DNA of 64,000 bases from Lactococcus paracarnosus (GCF_006770285.1 NZ_CP017195.1:1054001-1118000); one strand, 5' to 3'. Shown: positions 34,662 to 45,030, numbered from the stretch's first letter. The notes: generated from the letters alone by a model not told the origin. Program-made: numbers and translations.

Positions 34662-36004
34662 TTCATTTCTCCATTCACATAATGACGATTAGCCAATAAA
34701 TCTCGCATCTCAAGCATAGCAGTATAAGTAGCTAAGATATAAACGTGATCAGTAGTGTCTTGTTCAATCAAATCCAAAACATCAGAAAGTTTCTCACTTT
34801 CGCTGATCTTGTTCTCATCAAATCCTGAAACACGAATCCGGCGCGCCATCTCACTATGCCTAACGCCACCTGTGATGATATTACTCACATTAAGCGCATT
34901 GATTAATTCAAAATTGGCATCCCAAATCCAGCTCGTATCAATACCATCAGCATAATTTGCATTCAATAATGTCACGAGGGTAAAAGGATAAGGTGCTAAT
35001 TTCATCATATCTAAGACTTGATTAGCACCAACCGGATTTTTAATCAGGACAAGGGTACAGGTTTTATCTCCAACTTTAAAAGTTTCTTGACGACCAAAAA
35101 CAGCGTGGGAGTTCTCAAATCCCTTTTCTATGATATCTGGTGCGACATCAAAAAATTCAGCTACAGAAACAGCAGCTAAGGCATTATAGATATTATATAA
35201 GCCACCGACATTCACTTTATAATTTGCACCATCGATGACAAAGCTAGCCGACGTATTGGTAATGCTTGTTAACTCAGATAAGCGATAATCCAATTGTGGT
35301 CGTTTGAAACCACAGTTTTCACAGATATAGTCTCCTAAATTCGCATAAGTATTCATCTTATATTTTAAAATCTGATGGCACTTTGGACAAACGACGCCTT
35401 CTGTATTATAGTGAGCACGCTTAGGTTCGTGCGTATCATGATCAAAGCCATAATATTTAACCGGATTGACTAATGTTTTCGCATTAAACAAAGGGCTATC
35501 ACCATTTAACAAAACAGTCGCCTTTGGTGCTTTAGCAGCACCTTTGATGATAAAGTCATAAGTTGTATAGATTTCGCCATAACGGTCCATCTGATCACGG
35601 AAAATATTAGTAAAGACAAATAAATCAGGGGTAATATAGTTTGTCACAGCGGGTAGACTTGCCTCGTCTATTTCAAGAACAGCTACTTGTCTACCTGATT
35701 TTTGCCGTTTAGCAGATAGAAAGGTAGACACGATGCCAGTTATCATATTAGCACCTGTTGTATTGGTCACAATCTGCCCAAAGGCATTTTCAAGAATACC
35801 AACGGTTAAAGCAGTTGTGAGAGTTTTGCCATTTGTTCCTGTGATCACAACGATCTCGTAGTCACGCGCAATCGTGTCAAGAATACTAGGGTCGATTTTT
35901 AGTGCCAACTTACCTGGAAAGGTAGAGCCACGTTTAAAAAAGGTTTGTAGGATAAATTGGCTTGACTTTCCAGCCAAAATCGCAAAATTAGATTTCAATG
36001 TCAT
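34658..36004 (-). CDS. murT: Lipid II isoglutaminyl synthase, Mur ligase-like subunit
   Basis: The 448-aa protein has a Mur-ligase centre with the P-loop [15 protein letters not shown] (about residues 52-66), a four-cysteine zinc ribbon insert ([10 protein letters not shown]...[10 protein letters not shown]) typical of MurT, and the C-terminal DUF1727 domain. It activates the D-Glu carboxylate of lipid II with ATP; GatD supplies ammonia. The operon starts here, divergent from the dehydrogenase gene. Confidence 0.93.
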   Translation of the reverse strand: MTLKSNFAILAGKSSQFILQTFFKRGSTFPGKLALKIDPSILDTIARDYEIVVITGTNGKTLTTALTVGILENAFGQIVTNTTGANMITGIVSTFLSAKRQKSGRQVAVLEIDEASLPAVTNYITPDLFVFTNIFRDQMDRYGEIYTTYDFIIKGAAKAPKATVLLNGDSPLFNAKTLVNPVKYYGFDHDTHEPKRAHYNTEGVVCPKCHQILKYKMNTYANLGDYICENCGFKRPQLDYRLSELTSITNTSASFVIDGANYKVNVGGLYNIYNALAAVSVAEFFDVAPDIIEKGFENSHAVFGRQETFKVGDKTCTLVLIKNPVGANQVLDMMKLAPYPFTLVTLLNANYADGIDTSWIWDANFELINALNVSNIITGGVRHSEMARRIRVSGFDENKISESEKLSDVLDLIEQDTTDHVYILATYTAMLEMRDLLANRHYVNGEMK

Positions 36005-36073
36005 GTCCTTATTTTACCACATTTTATGTTAAAATTAATCTATATGTAACTAACTTTTAGTGGAGGATTTAGC

Positions 36074-36949
36074 ATGAGTGAAATAAAAAAAATTGGATTT
36101 ATCGGTCTTGGTGTCATGGGGCATGCCATTGCAGCGAATCTGCTCGCTGATGGTTATGACTTGTATGTTTACAATCGAACAGCATCAAAAGCAGATGATT
36201 TAGTCGCTAATGGTGCACATCTTACAGCAACCCCTAAAGCAGTTGCTGAGGCAAGTGAGCTAATCATCACCATGGTTGGTTACCCGACAGATGTAAAAGC
36301 AGTCTATTTTGATAAATCGACAGGTATTTTCTCAGGTATATCAGCAGGTAAACTTGTCGTAGATATGACGACATCAACACCGACATTGGCCAAGGAAATA
36401 GCTGAAAAAGCAAGTGAACTAGGTGCACTAGCCCTAGATGCACCTGTTAGTGGTGGCGATATCGGTGCCAAAAATCGGACCCTAACGATTATGACTGGTG
36501 GGGATCGCCTTGCCTATGATCGCCTTGCTGATGTCTTTAGTAAGATTGGTAAGAAGTCACAGTATTTTGGTGGTGCAGGTAGTGGTCAGCATGTCAAAAT
36601 GGCAAACCAAATCGGTATTGCAGGGACGATGACTGCCCTATCAGAATTGCTAGTTTATGCCAAGGCAGCAGGATTACCGCTAGAAGCTGTGATCGAGACA
36701 TTATCTGCAGGTGGTGCCAATACCTGGTCTTTGACAAACTATGGCCCGCGCATCCTGAAAGAAGATTATTCACCTGGATTCTTCGTCAAACATTTCATCA
36801 AAGACTTGAAAATTGCTTTGGAAGAGTCAGAGAAGATGGGGTTGACTTTGCCAGCAACACAAGGCGCCTTAAGCTTATATGAACAATTAGCTGACAAGGG
36901 CTATGAAGATGCCGGTACACAAGCGCTAATCAAACTTTGGTGGTCATAA
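36074..36949 (+). CDS. NAD(P)-dependent beta-hydroxyacid dehydrogenase
   Basis: The 291-aa enzyme has the Rossmann start KIGFIGLGVMGHAIAANLL, the substrate motif DAPVSGGDIGAKNRTLTIM (about residues 119-137), the catalytic Lys in GSGQHVKMANQIGIAG (about residue 173) and the C-terminal KDLKIALEESEKMGLTLP. It belongs to the family of 3-hydroxyisobutyrate, tartronate semialdehyde and 6-phosphogluconate-like dehydrogenases; substrate not resolved. Ribosome binding site TGGAGG. Confidence 0.85.
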   Translation: MSEIKKIGFIGLGVMGHAIAANLLADGYDLYVYNRTASKADDLVANGAHLTATPKAVAEASELIITMVGYPTDVKAVYFDKSTGIFSGISAGKLVVDMTTSTPTLAKEIAEKASELGALALDAPVSGGDIGAKNRTLTIMTGGDRLAYDRLADVFSKIGKKSQYFGGAGSGQHVKMANQIGIAGTMTALSELLVYAKAAGLPLEAVIETLSAGGANTWSLTNYGPRILKEDYSPGFFVKHFIKDLKIALEESEKMGLTLPATQGALSLYEQLADKGYEDAGTQALIKLWWS

Positions 36950-37033
36950 TCCACTTGATTTAAAAGATAATCTATGCATATTTACATAATTATAAATATG
37001 TGAATAAGCAATAAAAAAGGTACAAAAAATAAA

Positions 37034-37531
37034 ATGAAAATAAGACCCTTAGAACGAAATGATTTACCCTTTATCCATCAGCTAGACAACCATAAAATGA
37101 CGATGGCCTTGTGGTTTGAAGAACCTTATGAATCAATAGATGAATTAACAAGCCTCTATGACAAACACATCCACGATAATACAGAACGCCGATTCGTAAT
37201 TGATTTAGACGGCGAATTTGCTGGAGTGATTGAACTCGTTGAGATTGACTATATTCATCGTACAACTGAAATTCAGATCATCGTCAGAAAAGCTTATCAA
37301 GGGCAAGGACTTGCCAAAAAAGCCATTCGAAAAGGGCTTGACTATGCCTTTAATATGTTAAATATGCACAAAGTTTACCTCTATGTAGATGTCGATAATC
37401 AAGTGGGGATTCATATTTATGAAGGCGTTGGTTTTGTCAAAGAAGGGGTGATGCGACAACAGTTCTATGCAAATGGCGCTTATCATGACAGCCTATTCAT
37501 GGGCATTTTCAAAGATGAAGTAAGGCCGTAA
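37034..37531 (+). CDS. speG: Spermidine N1-acetyltransferase (GNAT family)
   Basis: The 165-aa protein follows E. coli SpeG closely: IRPLERNDLPFIHQLDN, WFEEPYESIDELTSLYDKHI, ERRFVIDLDGEFAGVIELVE, the acetyl-CoA loop AYQGQGLAKKAIRKGLDYAF and IHIYEGVGFVKEGVMRQQFY. It acetylates spermidine or spermine and so relieves polyamine excess. The start has only a weak upstream ribosome binding site (AAAAAGG). A polyamine-uptake gene lies at the left edge of the window, but far away. Confidence 0.88.
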   Translation: MKIRPLERNDLPFIHQLDNHKMTMALWFEEPYESIDELTSLYDKHIHDNTERRFVIDLDGEFAGVIELVEIDYIHRTTEIQIIVRKAYQGQGLAKKAIRKGLDYAFNMLNMHKVYLYVDVDNQVGIHIYEGVGFVKEGVMRQQFYANGAYHDSLFMGIFKDEVRP

Positions 37532-37591
37532 GGGGTTGTGTATGTTACGTGACGTGATGTCATCTAATCTTGAACATGCATTAAAACAAAG

Positions 37592-37634
37592 AAAAAAAGA
37601 CATACTTTTGCCAAGCAGAAATATGTCTTTTTTT
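37592..37634 (+). terminator. Terminator after speG
   Basis: AAAAAAAGACATA pairs with TATGTCTTTTTTT around a 17-nt loop. Confidence 0.75.
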
Positions 37635-37635
37635 G

Positions 37636-37685
37636 TTGACAAATTTAAATGAAAGCGGTATTATGATGTTATGGAATCGATTTCA
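37636..37685 (+). promoter_or_regulatory. lacI-type promoter with cre-like site and operator
   Basis: TTGACA (37636-37641), 17 bases, TATTAT (37659-37664). Between and across them, TGAAAGCGGTATTA (37650-37663) differs from the CcpA cre consensus TGWNANCGNTNWCA at one base. Downstream, TGGAATCGATTTCA (37672-37685) is a LacI-family operator-like palindrome with an ATCGAT core, just before the gene. Confidence 0.6.
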
Positions 37686-37704
37686 CAACTTATGAGGGGG
37701 CTAA

Positions 37705-38697
37705 ATGGCTAATATATCAGATGTCGCAAAATTAGCAGGTGTTGGCAAGACAACTGTCTCTCGAGTTCTGAATGATCATCCATACGTTTCTAGTAGTAAT
37801 CGACACAAAGTACGAGAGGCGATGCTAGCACTTAATTATGTGCCAAGTAGTGCTGCAAAACAATTACGTGGACAAAGTGGTAAAATTTTGGGTGTCATCG
37901 TCTCTCGTATCACTAATCCTTTCTTTACCTCACTAGTAGATGCCATAGAACAAGAAGCTGTTAAAAATGGCTACCGCTTATTAATCTTTCAAAGTCGTGG
38001 AAAAAAAGATGGTGAATTACACTTTCTAGAAATGCTAAAGAATGGGCAAGTAGATGGTATCATCATGTGTTCTGTTGAAAATGATATTAGTCTAATTGAG
38101 ACTTACCGAAGATTTGGGATTATTATCCTATGTAACGAAGTATTTGACAAGTCAAAACTTCCCAATGTGGCCCTAGATCAGTCTTACGGGGCCTATCTAG
38201 GGGCACGTTACTTAATCGATCAGGGGCATACTGATATCGCCTATTGTACAGGGGGAGATTTTGAAAACGGGACACATGGGATGGCACGCAATAAAGGATT
38301 CCTGAAAGCATTAGGTGAAGCAAACTTAAACTTGCCCAATGAGTGGATTTTTCGTCAAGTTCATACCGTATCCGATGGCAGTCAAGTTGCCAAGCAAATC
38401 ATGAACTTGTCAAGAAAACCAACAGCTATTTTTACAAGTGGAGATGAAGTTGCAAGTGGTATGATTGCAACATTCTTAGCACATGATGTTAAAGTCCCAC
38501 AAGATATTGCTGTTCTAGGTTATGATAATCAACCTTTCTCAAGTTTAGTCGCTAGACCATTAACTACTATTAATCAGCCCGTACAGGCACTTGGCCGTGA
38601 AACGTTTCGTTGTTTTATGGCACAACTTGTCAGTCAACCATTTATTTTGAATTCAGAGGATTTAGCCTTAACTTTAGTGGTAAGGACATCCGCCTGA
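37705..38697 (+). CDS. LacI-family transcriptional regulator
   Basis: The 330-aa repressor has the LacI HTH and hinge (NISDVAKLAGVGKTTVSRVL, then YVPSSAAKQLRG) and a periplasmic-binding-like sensor domain (ILGVIVSRITNPFFTSLVDA; AVLGYDNQPFSSLVARPLTT). It is first in the operon with a GH13 glucosidase and a PTS permease, so its inducer is probably the imported sugar or its phosphate. Palindromes with a shared ATCGAT core lie before this gene and before the glucosidase gene. Confidence 0.9.
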   Translation: MANISDVAKLAGVGKTTVSRVLNDHPYVSSSNRHKVREAMLALNYVPSSAAKQLRGQSGKILGVIVSRITNPFFTSLVDAIEQEAVKNGYRLLIFQSRGKKDGELHFLEMLKNGQVDGIIMCSVENDISLIETYRRFGIIILCNEVFDKSKLPNVALDQSYGAYLGARYLIDQGHTDIAYCTGGDFENGTHGMARNKGFLKALGEANLNLPNEWIFRQVHTVSDGSQVAKQIMNLSRKPTAIFTSGDEVASGMIATFLAHDVKVPQDIAVLGYDNQPFSSLVARPLTTINQPVQALGRETFRCFMAQLVSQPFILNSEDLALTLVVRTSA

Positions 38698-38708
38698 TTT
38701 ATTTTTAG

Positions 38709-38734
38709 CAATTGTGGTATCGATACCACAATTG
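38709..38734. promoter_or_regulatory. 26-bp perfect palindrome between lacI-type gene and glucosidase gene
   Basis: CAATTGTGGTATC and its exact complement meet at ATCGAT. It shares its core with the operator at 37672-37685. It is not followed by a T run, so an operator is more likely than a terminator. Confidence 0.65.
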
Positions 38735-38767
38735 TATATTAGCATGATGCTAGAAAGAAGTAAGAGA

Positions 38768-40441
38768 ATGAAAAAACACTGGTGGATGCGTGAAGTCGCA
38801 TATCAAATTTATCCAAAAAGTTTTGCAGACACAAATAATGATGGCATTGGTGATTTACGAGGAATTATTGATAAGTTAGACTATTTGTCTGACTTAGGGA
38901 TTACACTCATTTGGTTAAGCCCCATGTACCCGTCTCCGATGGCTGATAACGGCTACGATATCTCAGATTATTATGGTATTTCAGAATCATTCGGCACCAT
39001 GGCTGACTTTGATGACCTGCTGGCAGCTGCTAAAACTTATGATATCAAAATAATTTTAGACCTCGTTATTAATCACACTTCTGATGAACATGCATGGTTT
39101 CAAAATCTTTTAGCTAATCCAGATAGTCCTTATCGAGACTATTATATTCTAAAACATGGAAAAGAACTGCCGACTAATTGGCGATCTAACTTCGGTGGCA
39201 GTGTCTGGGATAAGTTACAAAATGGAGAGCAAGATACGTATTATTTTCATTCTTTTCATAAAAAACAGCCCGACTTAAATTGGGAAAATCCAAAATTACG
39301 CGAAGAGATCTATCAAATGATTCGCTTTTGGCTGAACAAAGGTATCTCAGGTTTTCGTGTTGATGCGATTAACTTCATCAAAAAGGATCAAACTTGGCAA
39401 AATTTACCAGCCGATGGCGCTGATGGACTTGCTAAAGTCACCAAAGCTAGTCGAAATATGCCGGGAATGAATCTGTTTTTAGATGAACTCAAAGCAAAAG
39501 CTTTTGCTGGTTTTGATATGGTTACAGTAGCAGAAGCTGCTGGTGTTGCTTATGATGACCTGCCTGAATTTATTGGAGAGTCCGGATATTTTGATATGAT
39601 CTTTGACTTTAAATGGGCGGATATAGATGTTAAATCTGGTAGTGAATGGTTTAGACGTCAAACTTGGACGATTGCTGATTTAAGAGAACTCATCATGACT
39701 CAGCAACTTGCCATGCAAGCAGCCGGTTGGTCTGCAAACTTTATAGAAAATCATGATCAGCCTCGCGCTACGACGAAATATCTAGGGGAGGCTGCAACTA
39801 ATCTCGCTGCAGTTAAGACCTTAGGTGCCATGTACTTCTTCCTCAGAGGAACACCTTTTATCTATCAAGGCCAAGAGCTAGGCATGACTAATTTCAAAAG
39901 AGAGGATATTAGTGAGTTTGATGATATCTCTTCTATTGACCAATATTACCGATCCATTGATGAAGGACTCACTGAGCAAGAGGCTTTAGCAGTCATAAAT
40001 CTTCGAAGTCGTGATAATTCTCGAACACCGTTCCCGTGGACGGATGCCCCAAATGGTGGGTTTTCTAAAGTCTCCCCTTGGCTTTCAAGTACTGATAATT
40101 TTAAACAAATTAATGCAGCACAAGCTTTAAAAAATCCAGATAGTTTATTTTATTTTTACAAGAGAATGATTGCCTTTAGGCAAGAAAATGATAGCTTAAT
40201 ATATGGCGACTTTTCCCCTATCTGGTCAAAAAATGAGACAGTAATTGCCTACAAACGTCTTTATAAAGGACGCATCATCTCTGCTTATTTCAATTTAGCC
40301 TCAACTGATGTAGTAGAGGTTATAACTGGTAGAGTGGACAAATTGATGTTTGAAACACAGAAAAATGCAGCTTGTATCACTGATAATAATTTAACACTTA
40401 AAGCCTATAGTGGTGTATTATTCACAGAAATGGAGCCATAA
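38768..40441 (+). CDS. GH13 alpha-glucosidase (GH13_31-like)
   Basis: The 557-aa enzyme has the (beta/alpha)8 motifs of GH13: LDLVINHTSDEH, GFRVDAINFIKK with nucleophile Asp199, VTVAEAAGVAYDD with the acid/base Glu, and NFIENHDQPR. The residue after the nucleophile is Ala200; in GH13_31 Val here goes with alpha-1,6 activity and Ala has been linked to alpha-1,4 activity, so an oligo-1,6-glucosidase is less likely (inference). The ATG at 38768, behind AGAAAGAAG, is preferred to upstream GTG/ATG codons inside the palindrome region. It lies 3 bases from the PTS gene. Confidence 0.85.
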   Translation: MKKHWWMREVAYQIYPKSFADTNNDGIGDLRGIIDKLDYLSDLGITLIWLSPMYPSPMADNGYDISDYYGISESFGTMADFDDLLAAAKTYDIKIILDLVINHTSDEHAWFQNLLANPDSPYRDYYILKHGKELPTNWRSNFGGSVWDKLQNGEQDTYYFHSFHKKQPDLNWENPKLREEIYQMIRFWLNKGISGFRVDAINFIKKDQTWQNLPADGADGLAKVTKASRNMPGMNLFLDELKAKAFAGFDMVTVAEAAGVAYDDLPEFIGESGYFDMIFDFKWADIDVKSGSEWFRRQTWTIADLRELIMTQQLAMQAAGWSANFIENHDQPRATTKYLGEAATNLAAVKTLGAMYFFLRGTPFIYQGQELGMTNFKREDISEFDDISSIDQYYRSIDEGLTEQEALAVINLRSRDNSRTPFPWTDAPNGGFSKVSPWLSSTDNFKQINAAQALKNPDSLFYFYKRMIAFRQENDSLIYGDFSPIWSKNETVIAYKRLYKGRIISAYFNLASTDVVEVITGRVDKLMFETQKNAACITDNNLTLKAYSGVLFTEMEP

Positions 40442-40444
40442 AAA

Positions 40445-42373
40445 ATGACTGAAACTTATAATCAAACTGCCCAAGATATTATTAATATTATAGGTATAAC
40501 TAATATTATCTCCGTTACGCATTGTCAAACTAGATTACGATTTGTTCTGAAAAATCGGGAGTCAGTTGACGATAAATTACTAGAAAATTTACCCTTAGTA
40601 AAAGGTGTCTTTTTTAACGGAGGGCAGTATCAAGTAATCCTAGGTACAGGCATTGTTAATAAAGTCTATCAAGAAATTGAGACCCTGGGTATTCAATCTG
40701 TGTCAAAGGCTGAACAAAAAGCATATCTTAAGGAAAATGAAAAAGGGATGAAGCATGTGATGCGAATCTTGAGTGAAATCTTTATCCCAATCGTACCAGT
40801 TATCGCAGCAACGGGTCTGTTTCTTGGTCTTAAAGGTGTCATTTTCAACGATACCTTCCTTCATTTGTTCAATGCCTCAGTGGCAGATATTCCCCAGAGT
40901 TTACAACAAATCGTTTCTGTTATCACTGATACTGTGTTTGGATTTTTACCTGCTCTTATTGTTTGGTCCACCTTTAAAGCATTTAATGCGACACCAGTTA
41001 TTGGTATCGTCATTGGCCTAATGCTTGTCTCTCCAATTCTACCTAATGCCTATGCAGTTGCTTCACCAACTTCTGGTGTCAAGGCTATTATGGCCTTTGG
41101 ATTTATCCCAGTGGTTGGGGCACAGGGATCAGTACTCTCTGCAATCGCTGCAGGGATCATAGGCGCGAAGATTGAACTATTCTTCAGAAAAAAGATGCCT
41201 AATATTCTAGATGTCATTTTTACACCTTTTATGACCATGTTGATTACCTTCTTAATCATGATTTTGGGGATTGGTCCAGTTTTACATACAGTCGAAAATG
41301 GGATGGTCGGTGTTGTTGAATGGCTAGTGACTTTGCCACTTGGTATTGGTGGTTTTGCTATCGGTGTTGCCTATCCCTTGATGGTCATCATAGGCATACA
41401 CCATACCTTGACAATGGTTGAAACCTCTTTACTTGCCAATACTGGATTTAATGCGTTAATCACAATTTGTGCCATGTATGGCTTTGCTAATGTCGGAAGT
41501 TGTTTAGCCTTTGCCTTTCGCGCTAAAAACGATAAAGTTAAATCGACGGCTATTGGTGCCATGTTATCTCAATTATTTGGCGTTAGCGAACCAGTGCTCT
41601 TTGGGCTGTTAATTCGCTGGAATCTCAGACCACTTCTTTGTGTCCTATTTACATCAGGTATTGGCGGCGCAGTTTTATCTGCCTTTCATATTCAATCTAA
41701 TTCTTATGGCTTAGCTGTTATTCCATCATTTTTAATGTACATTTACAATGCCCATCAGTTTGTTATTTATGCACTAGTTGCGATTGCATCAGTCGGATTA
41801 TGTTTCGTCTTAACGTCTATTTTTGCTATTCCTGATGACATACTAGTACCAGAAGCAATCATAGCTAAAGAAATCAAAGCAGCACAAGCGGAAGCACATA
41901 TACTAAGGGATCAATTGGTAAGCGCTCCAGTATCAGGTCAGGTCATTAGCTTAACTTCAGTTGCTGACCCTGTTTTTGCGAGTGAAATGATGGGGAAAGG
42001 CGCTGCAATCATCCCAAGTGATGGTAATATTTATTCACCAACCGATGGTAGAATGAGTATAGTAGCTGAAACTGGACATGCTTATGGCATTGAGACAGTT
42101 GATGGGGCAGAGATATTGATTCATATCGGAATTGATACTGTATCACTGGCTGGAACCTATTTCCAAACAAAAGTAGAACAAGAGCAAATCGTGAAACAAG
42201 GTGACTTACTTGGTACCTTTGATATCACAGGTATCAAAGATAGTGGACTCGACCCAACCGTTATGGTAATCGTAACTAATACACTAGCATATATGGATGT
42301 TGTACAAATTGCCAAGTCACACACTGCAATTCAAGTAGGACAACACTTGTTATCTTTGAGTACTGATGATTGA
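40445..42373 (+). CDS. PTS alpha-glucoside-type permease EIIBCA
   Basis: The 642-aa fusion has the EIIB domain with phospho-cysteine Cys27 in VTHCQTRLRF, the EIIC membrane domain (about residues 100-470, with GIHHTLTMVETSLLANTGFN), and a C-terminal EIIA domain of the glucose type with the phospho-histidine in EILIHIGIDTVSL. The sucrose/trehalose/beta-glucoside branch is indicated by the EIIB motif. With a GH13 enzyme next door an alpha-linked disaccharide is likely (maltose, trehalose or a sucrose isomer). Substrate not determined. Confidence 0.87.
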   Translation: MTETYNQTAQDIINIIGITNIISVTHCQTRLRFVLKNRESVDDKLLENLPLVKGVFFNGGQYQVILGTGIVNKVYQEIETLGIQSVSKAEQKAYLKENEKGMKHVMRILSEIFIPIVPVIAATGLFLGLKGVIFNDTFLHLFNASVADIPQSLQQIVSVITDTVFGFLPALIVWSTFKAFNATPVIGIVIGLMLVSPILPNAYAVASPTSGVKAIMAFGFIPVVGAQGSVLSAIAAGIIGAKIELFFRKKMPNILDVIFTPFMTMLITFLIMILGIGPVLHTVENGMVGVVEWLVTLPLGIGGFAIGVAYPLMVIIGIHHTLTMVETSLLANTGFNALITICAMYGFANVGSCLAFAFRAKNDKVKSTAIGAMLSQLFGVSEPVLFGLLIRWNLRPLLCVLFTSGIGGAVLSAFHIQSNSYGLAVIPSFLMYIYNAHQFVIYALVAIASVGLCFVLTSIFAIPDDILVPEAIIAKEIKAAQAEAHILRDQLVSAPVSGQVISLTSVADPVFASEMMGKGAAIIPSDGNIYSPTDGRMSIVAETGHAYGIETVDGAEILIHIGIDTVSLAGTYFQTKVEQEQIVKQGDLLGTFDITGIKDSGLDPTVMVIVTNTLAYMDVVQIAKSHTAIQVGQHLLSLSTDD

Positions 42374-42420
42374 ACCTATTAAAAAATAGTTTCGTATATA
42401 GAAGTGCTAGCATTCAATTT

Positions 42421-42455
42421 AAAAACCATGTCAAGCTTGTCTTGACATGGTTTTT
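42421..42455 (+). terminator. Terminator of the LacI-GH13-PTS operon
   Basis: A 15-bp perfect stem, AAAAACCATGTCAAG and its complement, with a 5-nt loop. Confidence 0.85.
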
Positions 42456-42565
42456 GGGTATAGAATAGTTCAATGATAAACCACCTGAAAATAAGTAAAA
42501 AATATGGTAAAATTGATAAGTCATCGTATGTCAATTTTAAGCGTTACTAAGATAAGGTTGATAGC

Positions 42566-42622
42566 ATGTTCAAGATAAGTAACAACAAAGATAAAATCAT
42601 AAGAGAAATACTGAGACTGTAA
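42566..42622 (+). CDS. Possible 18-codon leader peptide before rbgA
   Basis: ATG at 42566 follows AAGG at 8-base spacing and opens MFKISNNKDKIIREILRL. It lies in the leader of rbgA. No family or attenuator pairing is evident; it may be chance. Confidence 0.2.
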   Translation: MFKISNNKDKIIREILRL

Positions 42623-42649
42623 GGTTCAGTAAATAAGGAGTAATAACAC

Positions 42650-43525
42650 ATGGTAATCATCCAATGGTTTCCTGGTCATATGTCAAAAGCACGTCGACAA
42701 GTTCAGGAAAATTTAAAACATGTTGATTTGGTCATGGAACTAGTAGATGCTAGATTACCATTATCAAGTCGAAATCCGATGTTAGATAAAATCATCGGCA
42801 CAAAACCACGTCTTGTCATCATTAATAAAAAAGACTTGGGTAACGACTTAGAAACACAAAAATGGGTTCATTATTTTGAAGCACAGGGTATATTAGCTGT
42901 AAAGATCAATTCAAAAGAGCAACAAACAGTCAAAAAATTGACTAAGGCAGCCAGACTAGTCCTAGCTGATAAATTACAGCGTGCGAGTGAACGTGGTATC
43001 CAAAATAAGGCTATCAGAACGATGATCATCGGCATTCCAAATGTCGGCAAGTCAACCTTGATGAACCGCTTAGCTGGTAAAAAAAGTGCCATCACAGGTA
43101 ACCGACCTGGTGTCACAAAAGGTCAACAATGGCTGAAGACAAATGAAGAACTAGAAATTTTAGATACACCAGGTATCTTGTGGCCTAAGTTTGAGGATCA
43201 AACAATTGGCTTGAAACTGGCCTTAACAGGTGCCATAAAAGATGACTTGATTCCTAAAGATGAAATCACAATCTTTGGCTTAACCTTCTTTAGCAAACAT
43301 TTTCCGACTGAGCTCAAGCGCCGCTATAATTTAACAGATGATGACCTAGAGCTTACTATCGTTGACTTAATCATGCTACTAACTAAGAAATATGGCTTCA
43401 GAGATGACTATGACCGGTTTTATGATCTCTTTATAAAGGAAGTTAGGGACGGTAAATTAGGGACGTATACACTTGATATTGTATCAGAAATGATGCAGAA
43501 GGATGACGAAGATGGCGACGATTAA
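42650..43525 (+). CDS. rbgA: Ribosome biogenesis GTPase (YlqF/RbgA)
   Basis: The 291-aa circularly permuted GTPase shows its motifs in the order G4 (VIINKKDLG), G1 ([14 protein letters not shown]) and G3 ([10 protein letters not shown]). It acts late in 50S subunit assembly. The N-terminus [17 protein letters not shown] is conserved. It overlaps rnhB, an arrangement common in Streptococcaceae. The ribosome binding site is AAGGAG. Confidence 0.94.
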   Translation: MVIIQWFPGHMSKARRQVQENLKHVDLVMELVDARLPLSSRNPMLDKIIGTKPRLVIINKKDLGNDLETQKWVHYFEAQGILAVKINSKEQQTVKKLTKAARLVLADKLQRASERGIQNKAIRTMIIGIPNVGKSTLMNRLAGKKSAITGNRPGVTKGQQWLKTNEELEILDTPGILWPKFEDQTIGLKLALTGAIKDDLIPKDEITIFGLTFFSKHFPTELKRRYNLTDDDLELTIVDLIMLLTKKYGFRDDYDRFYDLFIKEVRDGKLGTYTLDIVSEMMQKDDEDGDD

Positions 43526-44279
43526 GGAAATTGATGCGCGCTTAACAGCCGTTCATAAGGTATCAGACCCATTATTTGATACCTTAGCCCAAGATACACG
43601 TCAAGGTGTTCAAAAACTAATCATCAAACGTAAGCGACAACTGCAAGCAGTAATTGATGAAGATAAACGACTTGATCAATTACTAGCCTACGAACAGGAA
43701 CTTTACATAAATAATATTATGTTAATAGCTGGTATAGATGAAGTTGGCCGTGGACCATTAGCGGGTCCAGTTGTTACCGCAGCGGTGATTTTACCAGAGA
43801 ATTGTAAAATTGCTGGCTTGAATGATAGTAAGCAGATTCCAAAATCACAGCATCAGAAAATATATGATGCCGTGATGGCAGTCTCCCTATCAGTTGGCAT
43901 TGGTATTGTTGATAATCATCATATAGACCAAGTAAATATCTATGAAGCGACAAAGCTTGCCATGTTAGCAGCCATTAATCAGCTTGACGTGCGACCACAG
44001 CATTTGCTAGTTGATGCTATGACATTATCAGTCGACATCCCGCAAACCTCACTGATAAAAGGAGACGCTAAGTCGATGTCGATCGCTGCGGCATCGATTG
44101 TTGCTAAAGTAACACGTGACAAAATGATGGCTGACTATGATAGCCAATATCCTGGTTATGATTTTTCAAACAATGCTGGATATGGTACAAAAAAACATCT
44201 GGAAGCACTTGCTAGACAAGGTTTCACAGATATTCATCGTCGCTCATTTGAACCCATTAAATCCATGATTGATGACTAA
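43512..44279 (+). CDS. rnhB: Ribonuclease HII
   Basis: The 255-aa enzyme removes RNA from DNA hybrids and single ribonucleotides. The catalytic acidic residues lie in [17 protein letters not shown] (about residues 74-90) and LLVDAMTLS. The N-terminal extension of about 70 residues is usual in the Bacillus/Streptococcus form. ATG 43512 is preferred to 43503, because the ribosome binding site AGAAGG directly abuts the first ATG. Confidence 0.93.
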   Translation: MATIKEIDARLTAVHKVSDPLFDTLAQDTRQGVQKLIIKRKRQLQAVIDEDKRLDQLLAYEQELYINNIMLIAGIDEVGRGPLAGPVVTAAVILPENCKIAGLNDSKQIPKSQHQKIYDAVMAVSLSVGIGIVDNHHIDQVNIYEATKLAMLAAINQLDVRPQHLLVDAMTLSVDIPQTSLIKGDAKSMSIAAASIVAKVTRDKMMADYDSQYPGYDFSNNAGYGTKKHLEALARQGFTDIHRRSFEPIKSMIDD

Positions 44280-44283
44280 GCAA

Positions 44284-45030
44284 TTAGTCATTTTTTTCAT
44301 AGTATTGGGCCATTATTGTTGCTTGTTGTATGGAAATATCAGCATATTCGCCGGTTAATTGACTTCGTAAATAGACTGTATAATCTATCGTTATCATGCC
44401 TACAAATTCAGCATTTGCATAAGTTTGGTTGACTGTGATCATCCTATCTTTAAGATGATCAACGGTTTCCAGTGTCACTGGTACATCCAAGTATAAGGTA
44501 TTTGTCATACGTGATAAATTGGCTAGTGCAATGATATGGCGATTAGGAACAAAAATGAGTGAACCAGTCGCACTGGTCAAGGTCAAAGATCTGATACCAA
44601 TCACACTGACCTTTCCGGTCACCTCTAAGTTCTTAAAGTAAACAGTATCGCCTACATTGACCTGGTGCTCCACAATGATAAAGAAGCCATTAATGATATC
44701 GCTCATCAGATCTCGACCAGCGAACCCCAAAGCAACACCGATGATACCAGCACCAGTCAAGAGCCTAGCAACTGGTAGACCAAAAATAGCTAAAATCGTA
44801 TAGATATAGAGGAAGACAGTGACATATTGAAAGATAGAGGATATGAGACGTGATAGCGTGAGTATACGGGCATTATCTGCCACATTGATCTTGCTATAAT
44901 TATCAAATAAATGTCTAATAATAACTTTTAGAATCCGATATAGCGTATAAAATAAAATAGTTGCAAGGACGAGTAGGATCAGTTTCTCTAATACCGTGTC
45001 GATGTAGGTATCAATATGTAAAAATTTCAA
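44284..45030 (-). CDS. MscS-family mechanosensitive ion channel
   Basis: The 248-aa protein has three predicted spans (about residues 15-35, 60-80 and 88-105), the third with the Gly/Ala-rich pore helix AGIIGVALGFAGRDLMSDIINGFFI, then the beta domain DTVYFKNLEVTGKVSVIGIR and LIFVPNRHI. Such channels open on hypo-osmotic shock. It is convergent with rnhB, with four bases between, and divergent from ilvE. Confidence 0.88.
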   Translation of the reverse strand: MKFLHIDTYIDTVLEKLILLVLATILFYTLYRILKVIIRHLFDNYSKINVADNARILTLSRLISSIFQYVTVFLYIYTILAIFGLPVARLLTGAGIIGVALGFAGRDLMSDIINGFFIIVEHQVNVGDTVYFKNLEVTGKVSVIGIRSLTLTSATGSLIFVPNRHIIALANLSRMTNTLYLDVPVTLETVDHLKDRMITVNQTYANAEFVGMITIDYTVYLRSQLTGEYADISIQQATIMAQYYEKND

